A stretch of DNA of 64,000 nucleotides from Cheilinus undulatus (GCF_018320785.1 NC_054873.1:34385196-34449195), one strand, 5' to 3'. Positions 45,490 to 58,833 are shown, counted from the first letter of the stretch. Made by a program: numbers and translations. The notes: generated from the sequence alone by a model not told the origin.

Positions 45490-47300
45490 GTGTGGCTTCT
45501 GTCCTTCATTATGCATTTGCCAAAAATGGATTTAAAGCAACAGTAAAATGTTGTCGATATACTGTATTTCTATCGCCCAAAACCCTTTCTCACATTTGGA
45601 CAATACGTCTGACTGTCAGCAGCTAGGTGACATTGATTAACCTCAAAAATGAAAATGAGTTTTATACATTAAAATGATTTTTTTTTTTTTCATAAATTGA
45701 TATACACTTGTATCCCACTAACTGGAGTGGTTTGACCCCCAGCATTGTCTCAGGGACGATGTTTTGCACTGTGTTTCAAATTATTATATTACAGTGTTAC
45801 AGATCATTTTTCTATTGCAAGACAAATGTGATAACACATTTCACTGAAGAATAAAAAAGCCTCTAAAGCAGCATTAATGCATTTACTCACTGCTGTGTGG
45901 TTTTAGTGTCACCTCTCACCATGACTCATCAAGTAACTTCCTTTCACTGCTTGTTCAGCATCATTCTGTGGTGGCCCTGTGTTGACATCCTAATATTTTA
46001 CTCCATTTTGACATAAGTACATTTAAGATATTTCCTTAAGATCTAGAATTATTTTTCCTGTCCCAGAATAACAATTTGGACTTCCCATGATAACTTCCCA
46101 AGATCTCATGAAAGGACAGAAATTTACTTTTGGTTTTAGAAAATCCAATGTTGCTCTGAGAAAGACTTAACAGGTCAAGATATTGGGTGAAAACAGGTTT
46201 TCTCACAATTTAAAAGACAGTTGAATACAATGTATGGCTGCATGTCAGCATAGGACTTCGATATAATCACTCTGTAGCAATCTTTCCCCTAGTAATTATA
46301 GTACTGGTGCAATTACTCAAATTGCCAAGTTAGTATGTATAGAGTACAATTTGTATATCAACTTGGCAGCCCTATATTTATATCACAATAACACGATTGT
46401 TTTGTCCCTCTTCCATTTATTTGATTATAATAAGAATATTTGTATAGCACTTATCTTAACGAGGTTACAATATACTTTACAAATTGTAGAAAATTAAAAA
46501 GTCAAACAGATAGATAAAGCGCTTTACAAGCTTGACCCAGACACTGATGAGATGACTTGGAAGTAGCAATAAAGGGATGCAGGATGCATAGAGGAGCTGG
46601 ACCTGGACACGGCAAGATATAATGGAGTTTAAAATATGACGGCTGCAGGATGATTGGATTGAGAGAGGTCGTGACTGAAAGGGATTGGCTCAGAATTTAA
46701 GTGAATAGACACCCATACCAGCCGATAACCAGAGCGGGACAAGGGAGAAACATGAATGCATGGTTATTGAGGGAAAGCATAAATGGAACTATACTGTCTT
46801 CCTGCTTGAACTAATGCTACTCTTCACAACCAAGCTCAAGACCCCCCATAACCGTAAAATCACAACAGTAAATGTCAGTGACCTGCAGGGTTTTTTCCAC
46901 AGCAACAGGTTGACTTGTCACTTGAGGCAGATTTAGTAAAAAAAATATAAATACGTGTGACAATGACTGATGCTGTACCTGGGTGGTGGAAGGGGTAGGA
47001 GAACTCTATTTGTGTAAGGTTATATGAATATGTCCTACATGTTACTTGGACTTTGCTCTTCTCCATTCTCTTCTCTACACACCCACACACACACCTTCAC
47101 CTCTCCAGACTTTAGAGACACAGACACTTCCCCTGCCCTGTAGGTTTATTTTGGGTGGTTTCTATTCCACTGACAATATTTATTAGCGATATATTTATAA
47201 AGATACTTGAATAATGTTGCATTACATTTTGAAATGTTTCTTTAATATCATGCTATCCCAAAAGATGATGCGCATGTGTCCAGGCTCGTTGTTGATGATG
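45490..47300. other. Intergenic DNA downstream of nap1l4
   Basis: Apart from the repeat fragment at 46.4-46.7 kb nothing is recognised; no neighbouring gene begins here. Confidence 0.4.
46425..46750. repeat. Short dispersed-repeat fragment
   Basis: 'atttgtatagcacttatctt' and 'aagcgctttacaag' resemble the head of the repeat seen again at 59080-59140 ('tgtatagtgccaattcata', 'agacactttacaaag'). Low divergence is not evident and the boundaries are unsure. Confidence 0.4.
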
Positions 47301-47302
47301 CA

Positions 47303-47555
47303 CAGTGGTTCTCAACTGGTTTGGTGTCAGAACCCATCGCCACCTCCTAAACTACAATTCACAACCCAAATGTCTTTAATTTTTCTATCATAACCAACTG
47401 TTATAAATGAAAGTGAAAAAGTTGTAACAAAACGGAGAGGTTGAGACGTCCCTCAAAATAAAAGCATGTCTTAGACTTTTTGCCACTTATTTTTTCCAGG
47501 CATACCTCCATCTGCAACCCACTTTTGAGTCTTGAGCCACCAGTTGAGAACCATG
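47303..47555. mobile_element. hAT-type MITE, about 250 bp
   Basis: The left end CAGTGGTTCTCAACTGGT and the right end CACCAGTTGAGAACCA are inverted copies. CAGTGGTTCTCAA is the usual terminus of Charlie-like hAT elements. There is no coding capacity and the target duplication is not clear. A second right-end copy, 'acccaccaggtgagagccag', lies at about 61336-61356. Confidence 0.7.
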
Positions 47556-47559
47556 AATG

Positions 47560-49190
47560 TGGCAGACAAATGTACCAAAGTTTTATGTCAGGATACAGAG
47601 CATCAGTTTCAATATGAGATATAGCACCACAATTAATGCATTTTTGTGTTGGATGTACAAGCGTATGTTTCTTCTCTTACTCTCACAGACTCTGTTGTGG
47701 ATGCAGATAACGTGGTTAAAAAAGTACAATGTTATGCAAATATACCTGGGTGGCCAGCCCTAATATTTGTGGGTGGGGGAGCACTTAATTTGAGATCATC
47801 CTTTACTGACATGTCAACACATCTTCAGTACAAAAAAAAAAGACATTAGTCACCAGACTGGTTCTACTGGTTGCTTCTGTGAATAGATTATCTGCTTGTA
47901 TAACTCTGTGTTGTTATGTTATTGCTCTTTAAAGCAGAAAGAGACTCGCCACTGAAGAGCCAACCACACTGTCTTCACCATTGAGCATCAGGTGATGATT
48001 AGCAGTAGCTCAGAGCAAGTATGCGCTCACAGCCCCAGACTGCAGGACCTGACCCTTTCCTTCCTCACCAGCACCATGGTGACTTTGTACTAGCCTGGTG
48101 ATCTCCACTCTGCAGGAATTTTCTAACGGTCTGCCAAACATCAGGCGAGGCAACCAGAATGTCTGGAATTCTGTCTCATAGATAGAGAAAACATGCACGC
48201 TCCTCTGAGAGACTCTTGTAATGCATTGTGGGAGATAATGGCTGAGTGCTCTGAACTTTCTGGAGGAGGTTAAGACTCTGTGTCGTAGCAACCGAGGTTT
48301 TCTGCTGAGTGCTGAAAGACAGATGCATTTTCTTATCCTGTCACCTCATCTGGCAACACTTCCAGCTGTGTTTGTGCTTCTGTCCTCATGGGAACATAGG
48401 TGACAACCTGTGACGCTGTGAGGAAACAGAAGTCTTACAGTTTTATCTTTGAGTTCAGGATCAGGGCAGGGTCACTGGAAACACTTAACACATAGTAAGT
48501 TTTTATTCCAGTGCTGTATTACAGGGTTTAGGGCCAACAAAAAACATGACTCCAGTCCTCCACTGCATAGAGAAATACAAAGTCTAAAAGTTTGGGGATT
48601 TTGTTCTAAAGGCTCAGAAACAAGACTCTATTGATGGTGAGCTGCTGTGTGGGGGTTTTAGGATTGCTGCACAGTAACAAGAAGGCCAATTGTGTCTCAG
48701 CACTCATGTCTGTGCTTTCTGTTACAAGGCCAGGGAAGTGGTACTGCTCAGTGGTGTCACACTGATATATGTTTCTGCTTTTACAGTGCGCTCAAAACTG
48801 ATATCCAATCTGTTTTATCAACCAAATGTGTCGTGTATACCTCAAGCATGCCACGAGACTCTTTGTTTTACATATCAATGTCACTGCAGGTTAAACGAGT
48901 GGTGGACACAGGATGTTTGAGGGTCAGGGGAAAATTTAAAAAAGGGCACAAGTTATGGGGGGTGGGGAACCAGCGTACTAAAGTTTTAATCATTCACAGT
49001 GAAACATCATAAAACATGGTTAAAATCAAATTATTTTTATTACGAGATTAAATCAACTATACCACAGTGATGAGGAAGATGCAAAAACTATTCAATTACT
49101 AACCATTTATTTGTCAAAGATGCACAAGGGAGGTTGTTAGTGAAAATTAACTCAATACCAAGGAGCTTATGGCAATTTATACATTTTCTC
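47560..49190. other. Intergenic, no feature recognised
   Basis: Overlapping short open frames without any known domain; non-coding. Confidence 0.35.
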
Positions 49191-49193
49191 CAG

Positions 49194-49867
49194 TATTGTA
49201 AATCATAGAGGGAATTTTCTCAAATTTTGTCCATTTAGAGATCACCAATGAGAGCCCTCTTGCCAAAGAGGGCACTTGTCATTTTTTTACGTTAAGAAGG
49301 CACTATATATGGCAAAATGTCAAATTTTGTCCACTTGGTATCCACCTAAGAGGTCATTTTGACAAATTAAACCACTTACAGGGCAACAAAGAAGACACTT
49401 TAGCAAATGATGCCCACATTGGGGGCACCAAAGAGTAGTTATTGGAATTTTGTCTCTCTTCAGTGATCCGGCTCATTTGGCTTAGCTCAGCAAAAAGAGA
49501 CGGCTCTTTCGGCTCCCAAACAGCTCTTCATTCAGGTACCAGTTTGGCTTCATTTGACCTGCCAATTTTTGCAATGTTGTAACATATGATTGATATTTGG
49601 GCAGGTATTTTACCCCAACTATGCACAATTTTTAAAACTGATGAAAATATCATGTAATTATTTTCTAAAATCTACTGTCTCCCAAAAGAAAACACCTTGT
49701 GGGTCAGATGAAGTCTGCGCTCTGGCTGGGATGTATGACACACCTGACAAAGCAATATTAGCAATGCTACACCATCAAACAAAAGTCCTTAATGCATGGT
49801 GTGCCTGTGGTAGAGGATAAAAGATCATCCCTACTAATCAATCAAATATCACACACAATCTATTTAC

Positions 49868-49899
<32 letters not shown>

Positions 49900-50280
49900 G
49901 TTATAAAAATATAAAATGTCTCTGTAACAGGATCTGGCTCTTATCATTCACATAAAAGAGCCGGCTCTTTGAACCAACTCATTCATGAACAACCCATCAC
50001 TACTGACGAGGGCAAAATGTCAAACTTTGTCCATTTACTGGCCACCAAAGAGGGAATTTTTCAATCTTTTCATACTTACTGTGTCCACACTGACACCAAA
50101 TTTTGTCCGTTTAGACAGCACCATAGAGGTCCATTTAGCATTTTTTTTAACTTAGAGGGCATGAAAGAGGTCACTGTCAGATTTTCACTTTGAGGGAACT
50201 AATGAGGGCAGTTTGTCACCCTAGAGGGCTCTTCATCATGTTTTTTCACCATAATGGCACCAAAATGCCACAGTGGTTTA
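49194..50280. repeat. Degenerate ~40-50-bp tandem array split by an insertion
   Basis: Two blocks (49194-49460 and 50003-50280) consist of diverged units around the words 'caaattttgtccattta', 'caccaaagaggg' and 'gagggcacttt'. The words recur every 40-50 bp. The middle part, 49461-50002, is a different sequence described separately. Confidence 0.6.
49461..50002. mobile_element. hAT-like element nested in the tandem array
   Basis: The left part 'cagtgatccggctcatttgg' plus 'gacggctctttcggctccc' and the right part 'aaagagccggctctttgaac' plus 'catgaacaacccatcacta' match the ends of a common fish hAT family rich in 'gccggctcttt'. It is about 540 bp long with no intact open frame. A (TAA)n run is inside at 49870-49900. 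The target duplication was not found. Confidence 0.6.
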
Positions 50281-50284
50281 AACT

Positions 50285-52850
50285 ACCGAAAAGCTCCAAG
50301 CAGAAGCCCTTCATAGTATAAGACCCAGGCACTTTTACTACCCTGCTGATGCAAAACATTGTGTCAAATAAAGGCATGGTCTCAGTCAGGCATTGTGTGC
50401 ATTTAGTGTTGAAACAGTTTTGAGATAACAGCAAAAGTTCCCATCTAGGAAGACACATTCTGATGCAGTAATAGTTATTCTGTACTCCACCTAGACCGGA
50501 TAATTTTATTAAGAGGTATAACAACGTCTTTTTAAAACTAAAGCTTATGAAGACTAAAGACATATGTACAGGTTTTAGAAGACGGTCATATCCGCGGCTT
50601 TTAAGTACAATTCAGGGGGAGACAGTGGAGCACATCCATCACTATAAGTTTAGTGTTGTCATTGACTATAAGCTGTTTTTAATGATGTACTTCATTGAAA
50701 AGTCACAGTTTTATGGTTTTATGGTTTTATCTGGCTGCGCAGCAAATCTCCCTCAGAGGATGATACTAAGCTGATGCTAAAAGTCCTTAATGTCCTATGC
50801 TGTTAGTGAGTGAATGAATCAAACAGAGCAGGATCAGATTATTTTACGTGCGTTATTAAGGTGATGAATGATCACACTCATTGGTCCATCCCAAGATATC
50901 TTGTACTACCTGGTCCAATCATTTCATATGATAAACTATGCCATTGGCTGTAGATATGATGGCTGGATTAGCCAGTAGGGCAACTGGACAACTGCCTGGG
51001 AGCCCAAGATCTTAACCCAAAAAAGTCCGATTAGATCTTGTTATACTTTGGCTGATCTGCCAGTGCCCCTCTTCATTGGCCACACCAGCTGGCCAATGAA
51101 GAGGGGTATGAGGATATTAAAACAGCTGGGCTAGTGTGGCGATAATGTGATGTTTTCTCTTGATTCTAAGTGTATCTATGAGACTTCAGGTTAGAGACCA
51201 GTTGAAGATCATTTTATGTGTGTGTGCATCCACAGAAGTTCCCTGAAATAAGACCTTACACCATTACAACTCATTTACCTGGACCTGTCAGATGGGATTT
51301 ATACTAAATTAGACAACCACAACACAAAAATCAAGCTGTTCCAGTGGAGGCATGGATTAGCATACAGACCCTCAGAAGTATTGTGTATTACGTAGACTGG
51401 CGCCCACCTGTATGATAGAAAGGCATTGAAATCTTGCTGTAGACCTGTGGTAACCTCAGCTGGATCAACAGTCACATTCTGCTGAGCTGAGAGCATGAAG
51501 GGGATTCATGAAACTGAGTGTGTCGTTCATAAGCAGCATGTCATGTAAACTCATTTGATCCTGTTGAAAGATGGAGGGGAGATGAAAAGAAAATGAAAAG
51601 CTTCATTGAAGCCTCATCTTCTGTGCTCTATAATCAGGGTTTTGAAGTTTAGTTGTGTATGATGATAGACAGAGAGGGCGTAAAACATGTATCAACAGCA
51701 AATATTGAAAGGTCATTTTGGTGAAGAACAAAGGAAAATATTTATACCAGTGAGATTATCACTCAATCACAGTTTCTTCTCATCTCCATCCAGCAGACAT
51801 GTGAGGGCTCAGTGTTCTTCCTGCTCTCTCCTCAGCTGCAGCTGCACCCACAGTCCCACTCTTGGCCCCAAGGTGCTGTTGGCACAAACTCTACACGTAC
51901 GTGAGAATACTTGAGTGGGCATGAATGAGTTTTCCTGTGTGGGGTCTTTATATCATCGTCGCCCGGTAGGAAGTGATACAAGCCAGACAGAGTTGAGGTA
52001 AAGGGGCTGATAGAGAGCCTCTTCATGCTGCTGATGCAGGTTATAAAGAGCTTGTTACCTCCTCCACATGATAATGCTACTGATGCTTACACAAAAGCTC
52101 ACAGTCTTACTCAAATGTGGAGCTGTGGCTTAGTTTATCAACTGGAGCGTGAAGTATAAACTGGGATTAATATCTCCATGATTTTGCCTTTAAACCCAGC
52201 AAGTGGCAAAACTCTAGAAAACACAGTGAATCTCTTTGATACCCACCTTAAATGTTGATATTTTGCTATCAAGCAGATGTCTCTAAGTGTCTCTAAGGAT
52301 AAACCTAGTGATTCTGGAGTTACCCCACCATTAACCTTCTAACAAATACCCAGTGGCGTAACTGTAAGCGATGCAACCAGTGCTCATCAAGGTTCGCCCT
52401 TATGCATGGGGTAACTACATCTGTAGCTGTTAACTAATACACTGATGTTTTTAAATAAAGTTATTCAAAGCTGAGATCTGTTCTCAAAACTTTGTGGAAA
52501 AACAAACTGCAGTCACCAAGCAGCAACTGATCAGTTTTATACATGCTACAATAGAGCTAGTGGTTTAAAATGTCTTTGTGTCTGCAGGTTTGAAAATTCA
52601 TTTTTTTATGTTTTCATTTATGGTTTATTTTTTATGGATCAAATTTACATAGACAAACAGGTAACAGCCATCCTATGCAAGTATCATTGTGTTTATAGCG
52701 ACACCTGTTGTTGGAATGGATTTTATAAGAATTGAAATTGAAAGGGTACATTAAATGGAGATAAAAAGTTAAACTGGCCTCTCCTTAAAACCATTAAAAA
52801 GTAAATTGCAGTGACAGAGCTACAGAAAATGTGACGTGGGTTAGGTTGAA
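50285..52850. other. Intergenic; one perfect hairpin, otherwise unassigned
   Basis: No gene is supported. The only clear structure is the hairpin at 51066-51106. Confidence 0.4.
51066..51106. repeat. Perfect 17-bp inverted repeat, 7-nt loop
   Basis: CCCCTCTTCATTGGCCA (51066-51082) and TGGCCAATGAAGAGGGG (51090-51106) are perfect inverted copies around the loop CACCAGC. The arms contain ATTGG/CCAAT words. Function unknown. Confidence 0.85.
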
Positions 52851-52859
52851 TTAACATGG

Positions 52860-53925
52860 CAATCTGGCTGCAGACCACCACTGTGGGGCGCTGCCTCTGC
52901 CAGAACGGAAACGCATGCTAAAACTTTCAAAATAAAATCGGATTAAACTTCCGGTTAGCATTAGGGTTAAAGTGAGGGTTACAGCACTGAAAGTTGGAAG
53001 TCAAAAACCTAAGTTCAAAACATTTAATAAAGGATACTCAAGTCTGCTTACAGGAAAAAGGTTTGTTCTCCATTAAAACACTCTAACATGGCTACAGCTA
53101 AAGCTAACAAAGCTACATAAGCTACATAGGCTACATATCTAAAGACTGTACACCTTTTGTAGCTTTGCAAATCCCATAAACCCATATTTTATTCATGCAA
53201 AATAGCTACGTGTCTTAAGCTAAAGCTAACTTAGCTATGTTAGCTTATGCTATTCTTGCTAAAGCTGACTTAGCTAGCACTAGCCACACTAGTATTATTT
53301 TTGTTTTTCTTTATATCTCTTTATCTTTTTGTAGATTGGCTTTGTCACATTATGTATCATGGTCCCACCATCTACGTAGACAGAAACTTTATTAATTCTT
53401 TGCAGGAAATTGCTTTTGTTACAGCAGCAAAACATTCAGACAGTCCATCATCACAGAAACACACGTAAACACACATAATTGACATATATTCATAAATAGA
53501 TATAGCGTACACACACACACACACACATACATACACACATGCATCCATCCATATGTACCTACACAAGCACATATACATAAAAACACATAATAAAATCCTA
53601 CAGTGCAAAAAGCGCGGTGTGCAAAAAGAGCTTTCTGTAATAAAACATGATAAGAAATGGTTAAGAGGCAGAGCTAAACTATTTGAGAGATGACAAGATT
53701 GAAAAGCCTAAAAAGCCTTATAAGTACAAATAATTGTGTTAGGGTTAGTTAAAAAACAACCGGCATAGCTAATGTACCTACAAGCATTAGCTACATTTGC
53801 TGAAGCTCACATTTCTGGTGCTAAAGCTAACCTAGCTACATTGGCTTACACAAAAACGTTAACTACGTAGCTAGTATAGTCTTATTAGCTCTAGCTAAAG
53901 CTAATGAAGCCAAAGTGAGCCCATG
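52860..53925 (+). repeat. GCTA-rich dispersed repeat, copy B, split by another repeat
   Basis: The stretches 53090-53295 and 53765-53925 are dense in degenerate 'aaagctaacttagctac' words. The upstream part 52910-53080 matches 24930-25230 in inverted orientation. Between the two GCTA blocks sits a segment (about 53370-53700) beginning 'agacagaaactttattaatt' followed by 'gcaggaaattgctttt', a wording common at fish repeat ends, with a (CA)n run at 53510-53550. Confidence 0.55.
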
Positions 53926-53929
53926 TTTA

Positions 53930-55360
53930 ACTACTTCTGTCTAAAACAGGTTTCTGCATAATTTGATCCCAGATAAAACCTCTGATCTGTTTTTCTGTTT
54001 TCTTAATGAAATATTTCTTAGTTTGTTTGCAATGAGGTAGTTCTGTAGATAGGACTGCCAGACTTTGTTTATGAATAAAGTTGATTTATTAAAAATAATA
54101 CTAACAATAACTCTATGAAATGGGAAATACGTTTTTTCAGGGGCCCAGCCAATTCAGTGGACAGCTCTCTTCTTAAGTATTTTGGGAGTAAAAGACAATC
54201 ATGTGTGCTTTATCATTTACGAGAGATAAACAGTTAGTACATTGTTCATTTTACGAAGATTTTTTTTTTTTTTTTTCAGAAATTATTTGCAAGTATTGTC
54301 CAAAATATCTTTTTTGAAGTAAACAAAGTACTTTGAAACCTAAAAGTGAAGGCAAAGCTTGAAAATTGCTGTGTAGCAGAATTCACAAGTTGTTCCATGT
54401 CCTCTCTGTGAGCCAGAACTGGTTCACACTGCAGGGGGCTTACGGGATGTTGAGGGACGCAGAGCTGAAGCAAAGCAGTGAACAATCTCCTGCAGCACCC
54501 AAACCATACAATGTGAGTAACACTTCAGCGTGGGTTTTTTTTTCCATTGTCTGCAGCTAACTCTCCTTTAGATTCCTCTGGTGACAGAGACATGGAGGGA
54601 TTTTGACAGCTGTTGGCCAAAACACCTCCAAGTATTTCCTCTCTTTCCAAAAGATCATCTGTCTGGCCCGCTGGTATGTCTTAGGAAAATGGCAGAAAAA
54701 GCATGAATGAGCAAGATTTTCATACAAGACCGTTCTGTGGATTAAGACTAAGTCAGTGTTAGACTTCAGCAGACATTAGGGGAGGAGTTTATAAAACAGA
54801 ATCACAGTGTCACATTAATTTTGTATTATGATAAAGAATCAAACTACAAAGGTCACTGAAGAGCTGCCACATTGGAAGTGATCTGACAACTAGACACTTT
54901 TAGTTCCTTTATTAATCTGTGTGTGTTTAACTTGGATAACTCTAAACTAATGCAACTGTACTAGAGTTAATCTTATTGGCTTTACTGCATTAGCAGCAGC
55001 TACCTTGCCCTACCCACTTGGTATGTGTGGGAAAGTGTAGCATGGTGTAATGTCAGGGCAGCATGCCTCATTCTGTCTGGATTTATGAATGAATCTGTGA
55101 ATGATCAGCGAGCAGGGTGGGGCATGTTTAACCTGAATCACGCTGCTCCACCTGTGAGCACAGACAGAGCTGGCGGTCATTCCTGAGCCTCGTGAACACA
55201 CGTTTGTTATATAAAAGTGGGCAAAGAGGAAAAGTCAGAGGCACAGCTGGTTTGAATATGTAAATGTTTGATGCTGTGTGATGCTTCAGTCTTTTTCAAG
55301 GTTAAAGACAGGCAAGGCCGAATATGGGGGATAAGTCATGATAAGAATTTTAGGCCTTTA
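53930..55360. other. Intergenic, no feature recognised
   Basis: Nothing beyond a short T run near 54260. The open frames at 54276-54560 on both strands have no domain. Confidence 0.35.
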
Positions 55361-55369
55361 TTAATGTAA

Positions 55370-56520
55370 TATGTTTTCTTTTATTCTAGTTTGATTACTT
55401 TTTAATTTTAGTTTCTTTTTGATTTCTTTCTTACCTCTTTCTTACTTCTTTCAAACATGATTAGTATTTAAAGATTTATCAAAATATTTTTGTTTCTGTC
55501 TGTCTGTCTATCTATCTGCCTGTCTACCCATCCTTCAGTCCGTCTATCTGTTTTTCATCTTTTTTTTGTATTTTTATATTTCATTTTAAATCATATTAAG
55601 TATTTTTATATTTGTTTGTTTTTTTCATCTTTAATTGAAATATTTTAAAATTATTTGTAAGTATAATTTACATTTTATTATATTTTATTTATTTATTTAT
55701 CTGTTTAATACAAAAATCTTTGGTTTAAACTTTGCAATTAACTTTAATTAAACTTTTTAATTATCTTTGTCTTTTATTTGCTTTTATAATAAATGTGATT
55801 TTTTTTAAATAACCTTTGTTTAATTTTTAATTTATTTTAGCTTTTTAATGTTTTTTTTAAACCATCTGATGTATTTTTTTTAATCCAAATTAAGATTGGT
55901 GCTGTTACATACTTTTATTCAAAACCTTTAATGGATTTTTTTTAATTATTAATTTAATCTTTTTTTTTCTTTTTTTTTCTTTGCTGTTGTATCTAAAGAG
56001 TCTTGTTTCAGTAATATGGGGTATTTTTACCTTTTTTCAATTCTTTTTTTCCATAACTTTTTAAACGTTGTTAGACTTTCATCTAAATGTCTGTAGGATT
56101 CTATTAATTTTATTCTCAGTGCTCAAGTTTTGTTTGGTTCTTTAGAAAATATTTTTGAGATTTTTATTTGTTTTGATATTTATTAACTATATCATGTTAT
56201 CATGTATCAATATCATTAATCAGTATCATTAATTAAAGACTTTTAGTTAAACCTTGTGGATTTTTAGTCACTTTTCTCATCGTGCTTATTATTTAAAATT
56301 TTCTTTTTTATTTTGATATCTTATTTTTTTTATACAATATTTACAGTGTTTGTTTAAATTTTGTTTAGTATGATACCATCTTTATTTGAATTACTTCTAT
56401 TTTTATCTTTATCATTTTTGTTATTCTTTTTTAGTTTTGATGTTTAATATATTTTATTTTTATTTTGTTTTCAACCACATTTAGTATTTTTAAATTCACT
56501 TTAAAGTGTATTTTGTGTTT
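55370..56520 (+). repeat. T-rich low-complexity tract, about 1.1 kb
   Basis: Long runs of T with short A/T words ('tttttaattt', 'ttattttatt') and a degenerate CTGT/CTAT block near 55495-55530. It has hardly any open frame and very few CpG. It could be an expanded degenerate repeat. Confidence 0.7.
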
Positions 56521-56526
56521 TTAGTA

Positions 56527-57038
56527 GAGCTGTCAAACGATACATATTTTTAATCAGGGTTGATCTCTTAATTTCTGTAGTTAATCATGATTAATCACAA
56601 CCTTTTGGTACTTTTTAAGATGTCACTATTTTCTTAAACTAAACTAGAGATAATTGACTTCCTGATTGGATACAGGCTTACTTTTTATAGGAAGATCTAA
56701 GATTTTAACATGAACTTTATCACAGAAAAAGGAACTTGCTTTGGATGATTAAGGAAATAATGGGATGGAAAAATGAGAAATGCTTGATAACACAAGGTTC
56801 AGATGATTTTTGACTTGTCCACTGAGCTGTCTGTGAGTTTTTAGACGAAATAAGACCTTAAGAAGCAGTTTTGGTCTTATTTAACTTCACTGTGGATGAT
56901 GGGAAATGCTGCAGGGGCTTAACCAAAGTGTGTTTCAAGGGAAAATAAAGCATGAGATTAGTCACAATCAAAGACAATTTGTGCTCTATATTTGGACTGT
57001 GATAAATCACGATTACCTTGATTTATCTGGACAGCTTT
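56527..57038 (+). mobile_element. MITE-like dispersed repeat, copy B (partner at 20.5 kb)
   Basis: The left end AGAGCTGTCAAACGAT and the right end, which reads AAAGCTGTCCAGATAA on the minus strand, are short imperfect inverted repeats. 'aatcatgattaatcac' and 'aaatcacgatta' are subterminal. The middle aligns with 20490-20990. There is no transposase and the family is not named with certainty. Confidence 0.65.
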
Positions 57039-57044
57039 AATCAT

Positions 57045-58430
57045 TTTTTGTATTTGTTGACATCTCTTTCAGTCATGTAGTATTTCAAACCTTTATTCAA
57101 AGCATTCTCTGTATTTTTTTTCCTTGTATGCCTCTTCAGTATTCCAGCACATCTTTTTAAAGAGGAAGTTTAAGGTATTTATAAAATGAATCTGGCTGGA
57201 TTGTGATAAATGACCAAGTCAGTTCTGACTTGTTTAATCCTTCCTGCTGATTCATTCTGAGTTTATTGACTCAGTCATCATCTCTCCCTCCTTTCTTGGC
57301 TTTATTCAATAAACCAGCATTTACACATCATACGGGATAAACTACAACAAACTTTTAGTCTCTGAGCAGAGCAGCACATGCTGAGAGGATTTTAAACCAT
57401 CAGTCTTAAAGTCCAGTCCATGACCCCATTCCCTGATAGATTAGTTTTGGTTCTCTGTAAAGACTCTCAGTTTATGACATAAGCCTTTTTGAAGCTATGC
57501 AGACAGTAAGGTGAACGTTACATTCCTGGCAGGCAGAAGGATTGCGCGCCTGCATACCTGCCTGAGTCTGCAGAGCCAAATTGGTAAGAATGAGGATCTG
57601 CTGGACTGAGAGCGACATGCTGGATCACATCTCATCACTGAGTCTCTGCATGCAGAGTATGAAGGAAGTATGTTATCTCACTCTGTATGGTTCACACACC
57701 TCTGTGTGGAGGTATGTGTTAATGATGGCAGGACACAGCCATTAGCAGGTTTTAATATGCAGTGGCATTTATGAGATTGTTTTCACTGCATGAACAGCAT
57801 TCTGGGAATATTTAGCCGAGTAATGAAGCCAACAAAGGAATGTATCCACTCAAGAACTCGACTTCATCACAATAGCATTCACATGAGCTCTTAAATCCTC
57901 TTTTTGCAGTACATTTTAGAAAGAAATGTACATTTATTGTTCTAATGTCTTGTGTTTTTTAATTGTAGTTTATTTCAATAGGCATTAACTATTCATCTCC
58001 ACCTGAAAATATATAAAGTTGATTCAATAACACATAAAATACACACATAAAATAGGCCAAAGCTTAGCCTTATTATACATACCCTTTTTACAGAACATGC
58101 TAAGCTAGGCTACAGGTTAAACTCTGTATAAATTCAAGGCAAACAAATTAAACACATTCAAATAACAGAATTAAGTCCAATGACAAGAAAGAAGACACAA
58201 GGAATCCAGGGTTGTGTCCAAACATGAACTCCCTACTCCATATTACCTAGTATGCACTGAGCTGTATATAGTGGACAATAGAGTGGCAAAGTTTACAGAA
58301 CAATTTAGGGTATTTCTCTGGCCACTACAATGATGTAGTCACTGTCACATAATTAAAAAATGCAGCATCAACAGCTGGGGATTAAAGCATAAAAACTTTC
58401 TACTATTCTACTCAACACACACTTTGTGGA
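57045..58430. other. Intergenic, no feature recognised
   Basis: Ordinary non-coding DNA. Confidence 0.35.
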
Positions 58431-58432
58431 AA

Positions 58433-58830
58433 AAGTATTTGGCCACAGCTGTTGAGTAAAATCAACGCCTAGTCATGCAGTCTTCAGTTGCAAACATTGG
58501 TGATAAAAATGGGTCGCTCTGAAGAGCGCAGTGACTTCAAGGTACTGTGATGCGCCTCCTTTGCAATAAGACTGTGAAATTTAATCCCTTCTGGATATTC
58601 CACTGCCATCTGCAAGTAATGTATATTAAAAAGTAGAAGTGTTTAGGAACAACAGCAATTCAGTCATGAAGCAGAAGAACACGTAATATCATAGAGCAGG
58701 GTCAATGACTCAGATAGTCAGATAGAGTGGTGTAAAGCATACTGACTGTGGAGATGTATTCTGTGGAGTGACAAATCATGCTCCCCTGTTTGGCAGTCTG
58801 GGTTTGGCATTTGGATTACCTGCCGGAAAA
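58433..58830 (+). mobile_element. Fragment of a second Tc1-like family
   Basis: It starts with a terminus-like 'gtggaaaaagtatttggcca'. At 58509 begins a short frame, 'MGRSEERSDFKVL', that resembles the start of a fish Tc1 transposase. A later block ('MLPCLAVWVWHL', about 58770-58815) resembles the catalytic-domain segment, with the middle deleted. It is broken and joined directly to the next element. Confidence 0.6.
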
Positions 58831-58833
58831 AGT

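Noticed and set aside
49461..50002. 8-bp target duplication for the nested hAT-like element
   Set aside because: The bases next to the assumed ends do not match, so the boundaries may be off by a few bases or the site has decayed.
53372..53608. Cys/Val/Tyr-rich minus-strand frame
   Set aside because: It is produced by the (CA)n run and has no real protein character.
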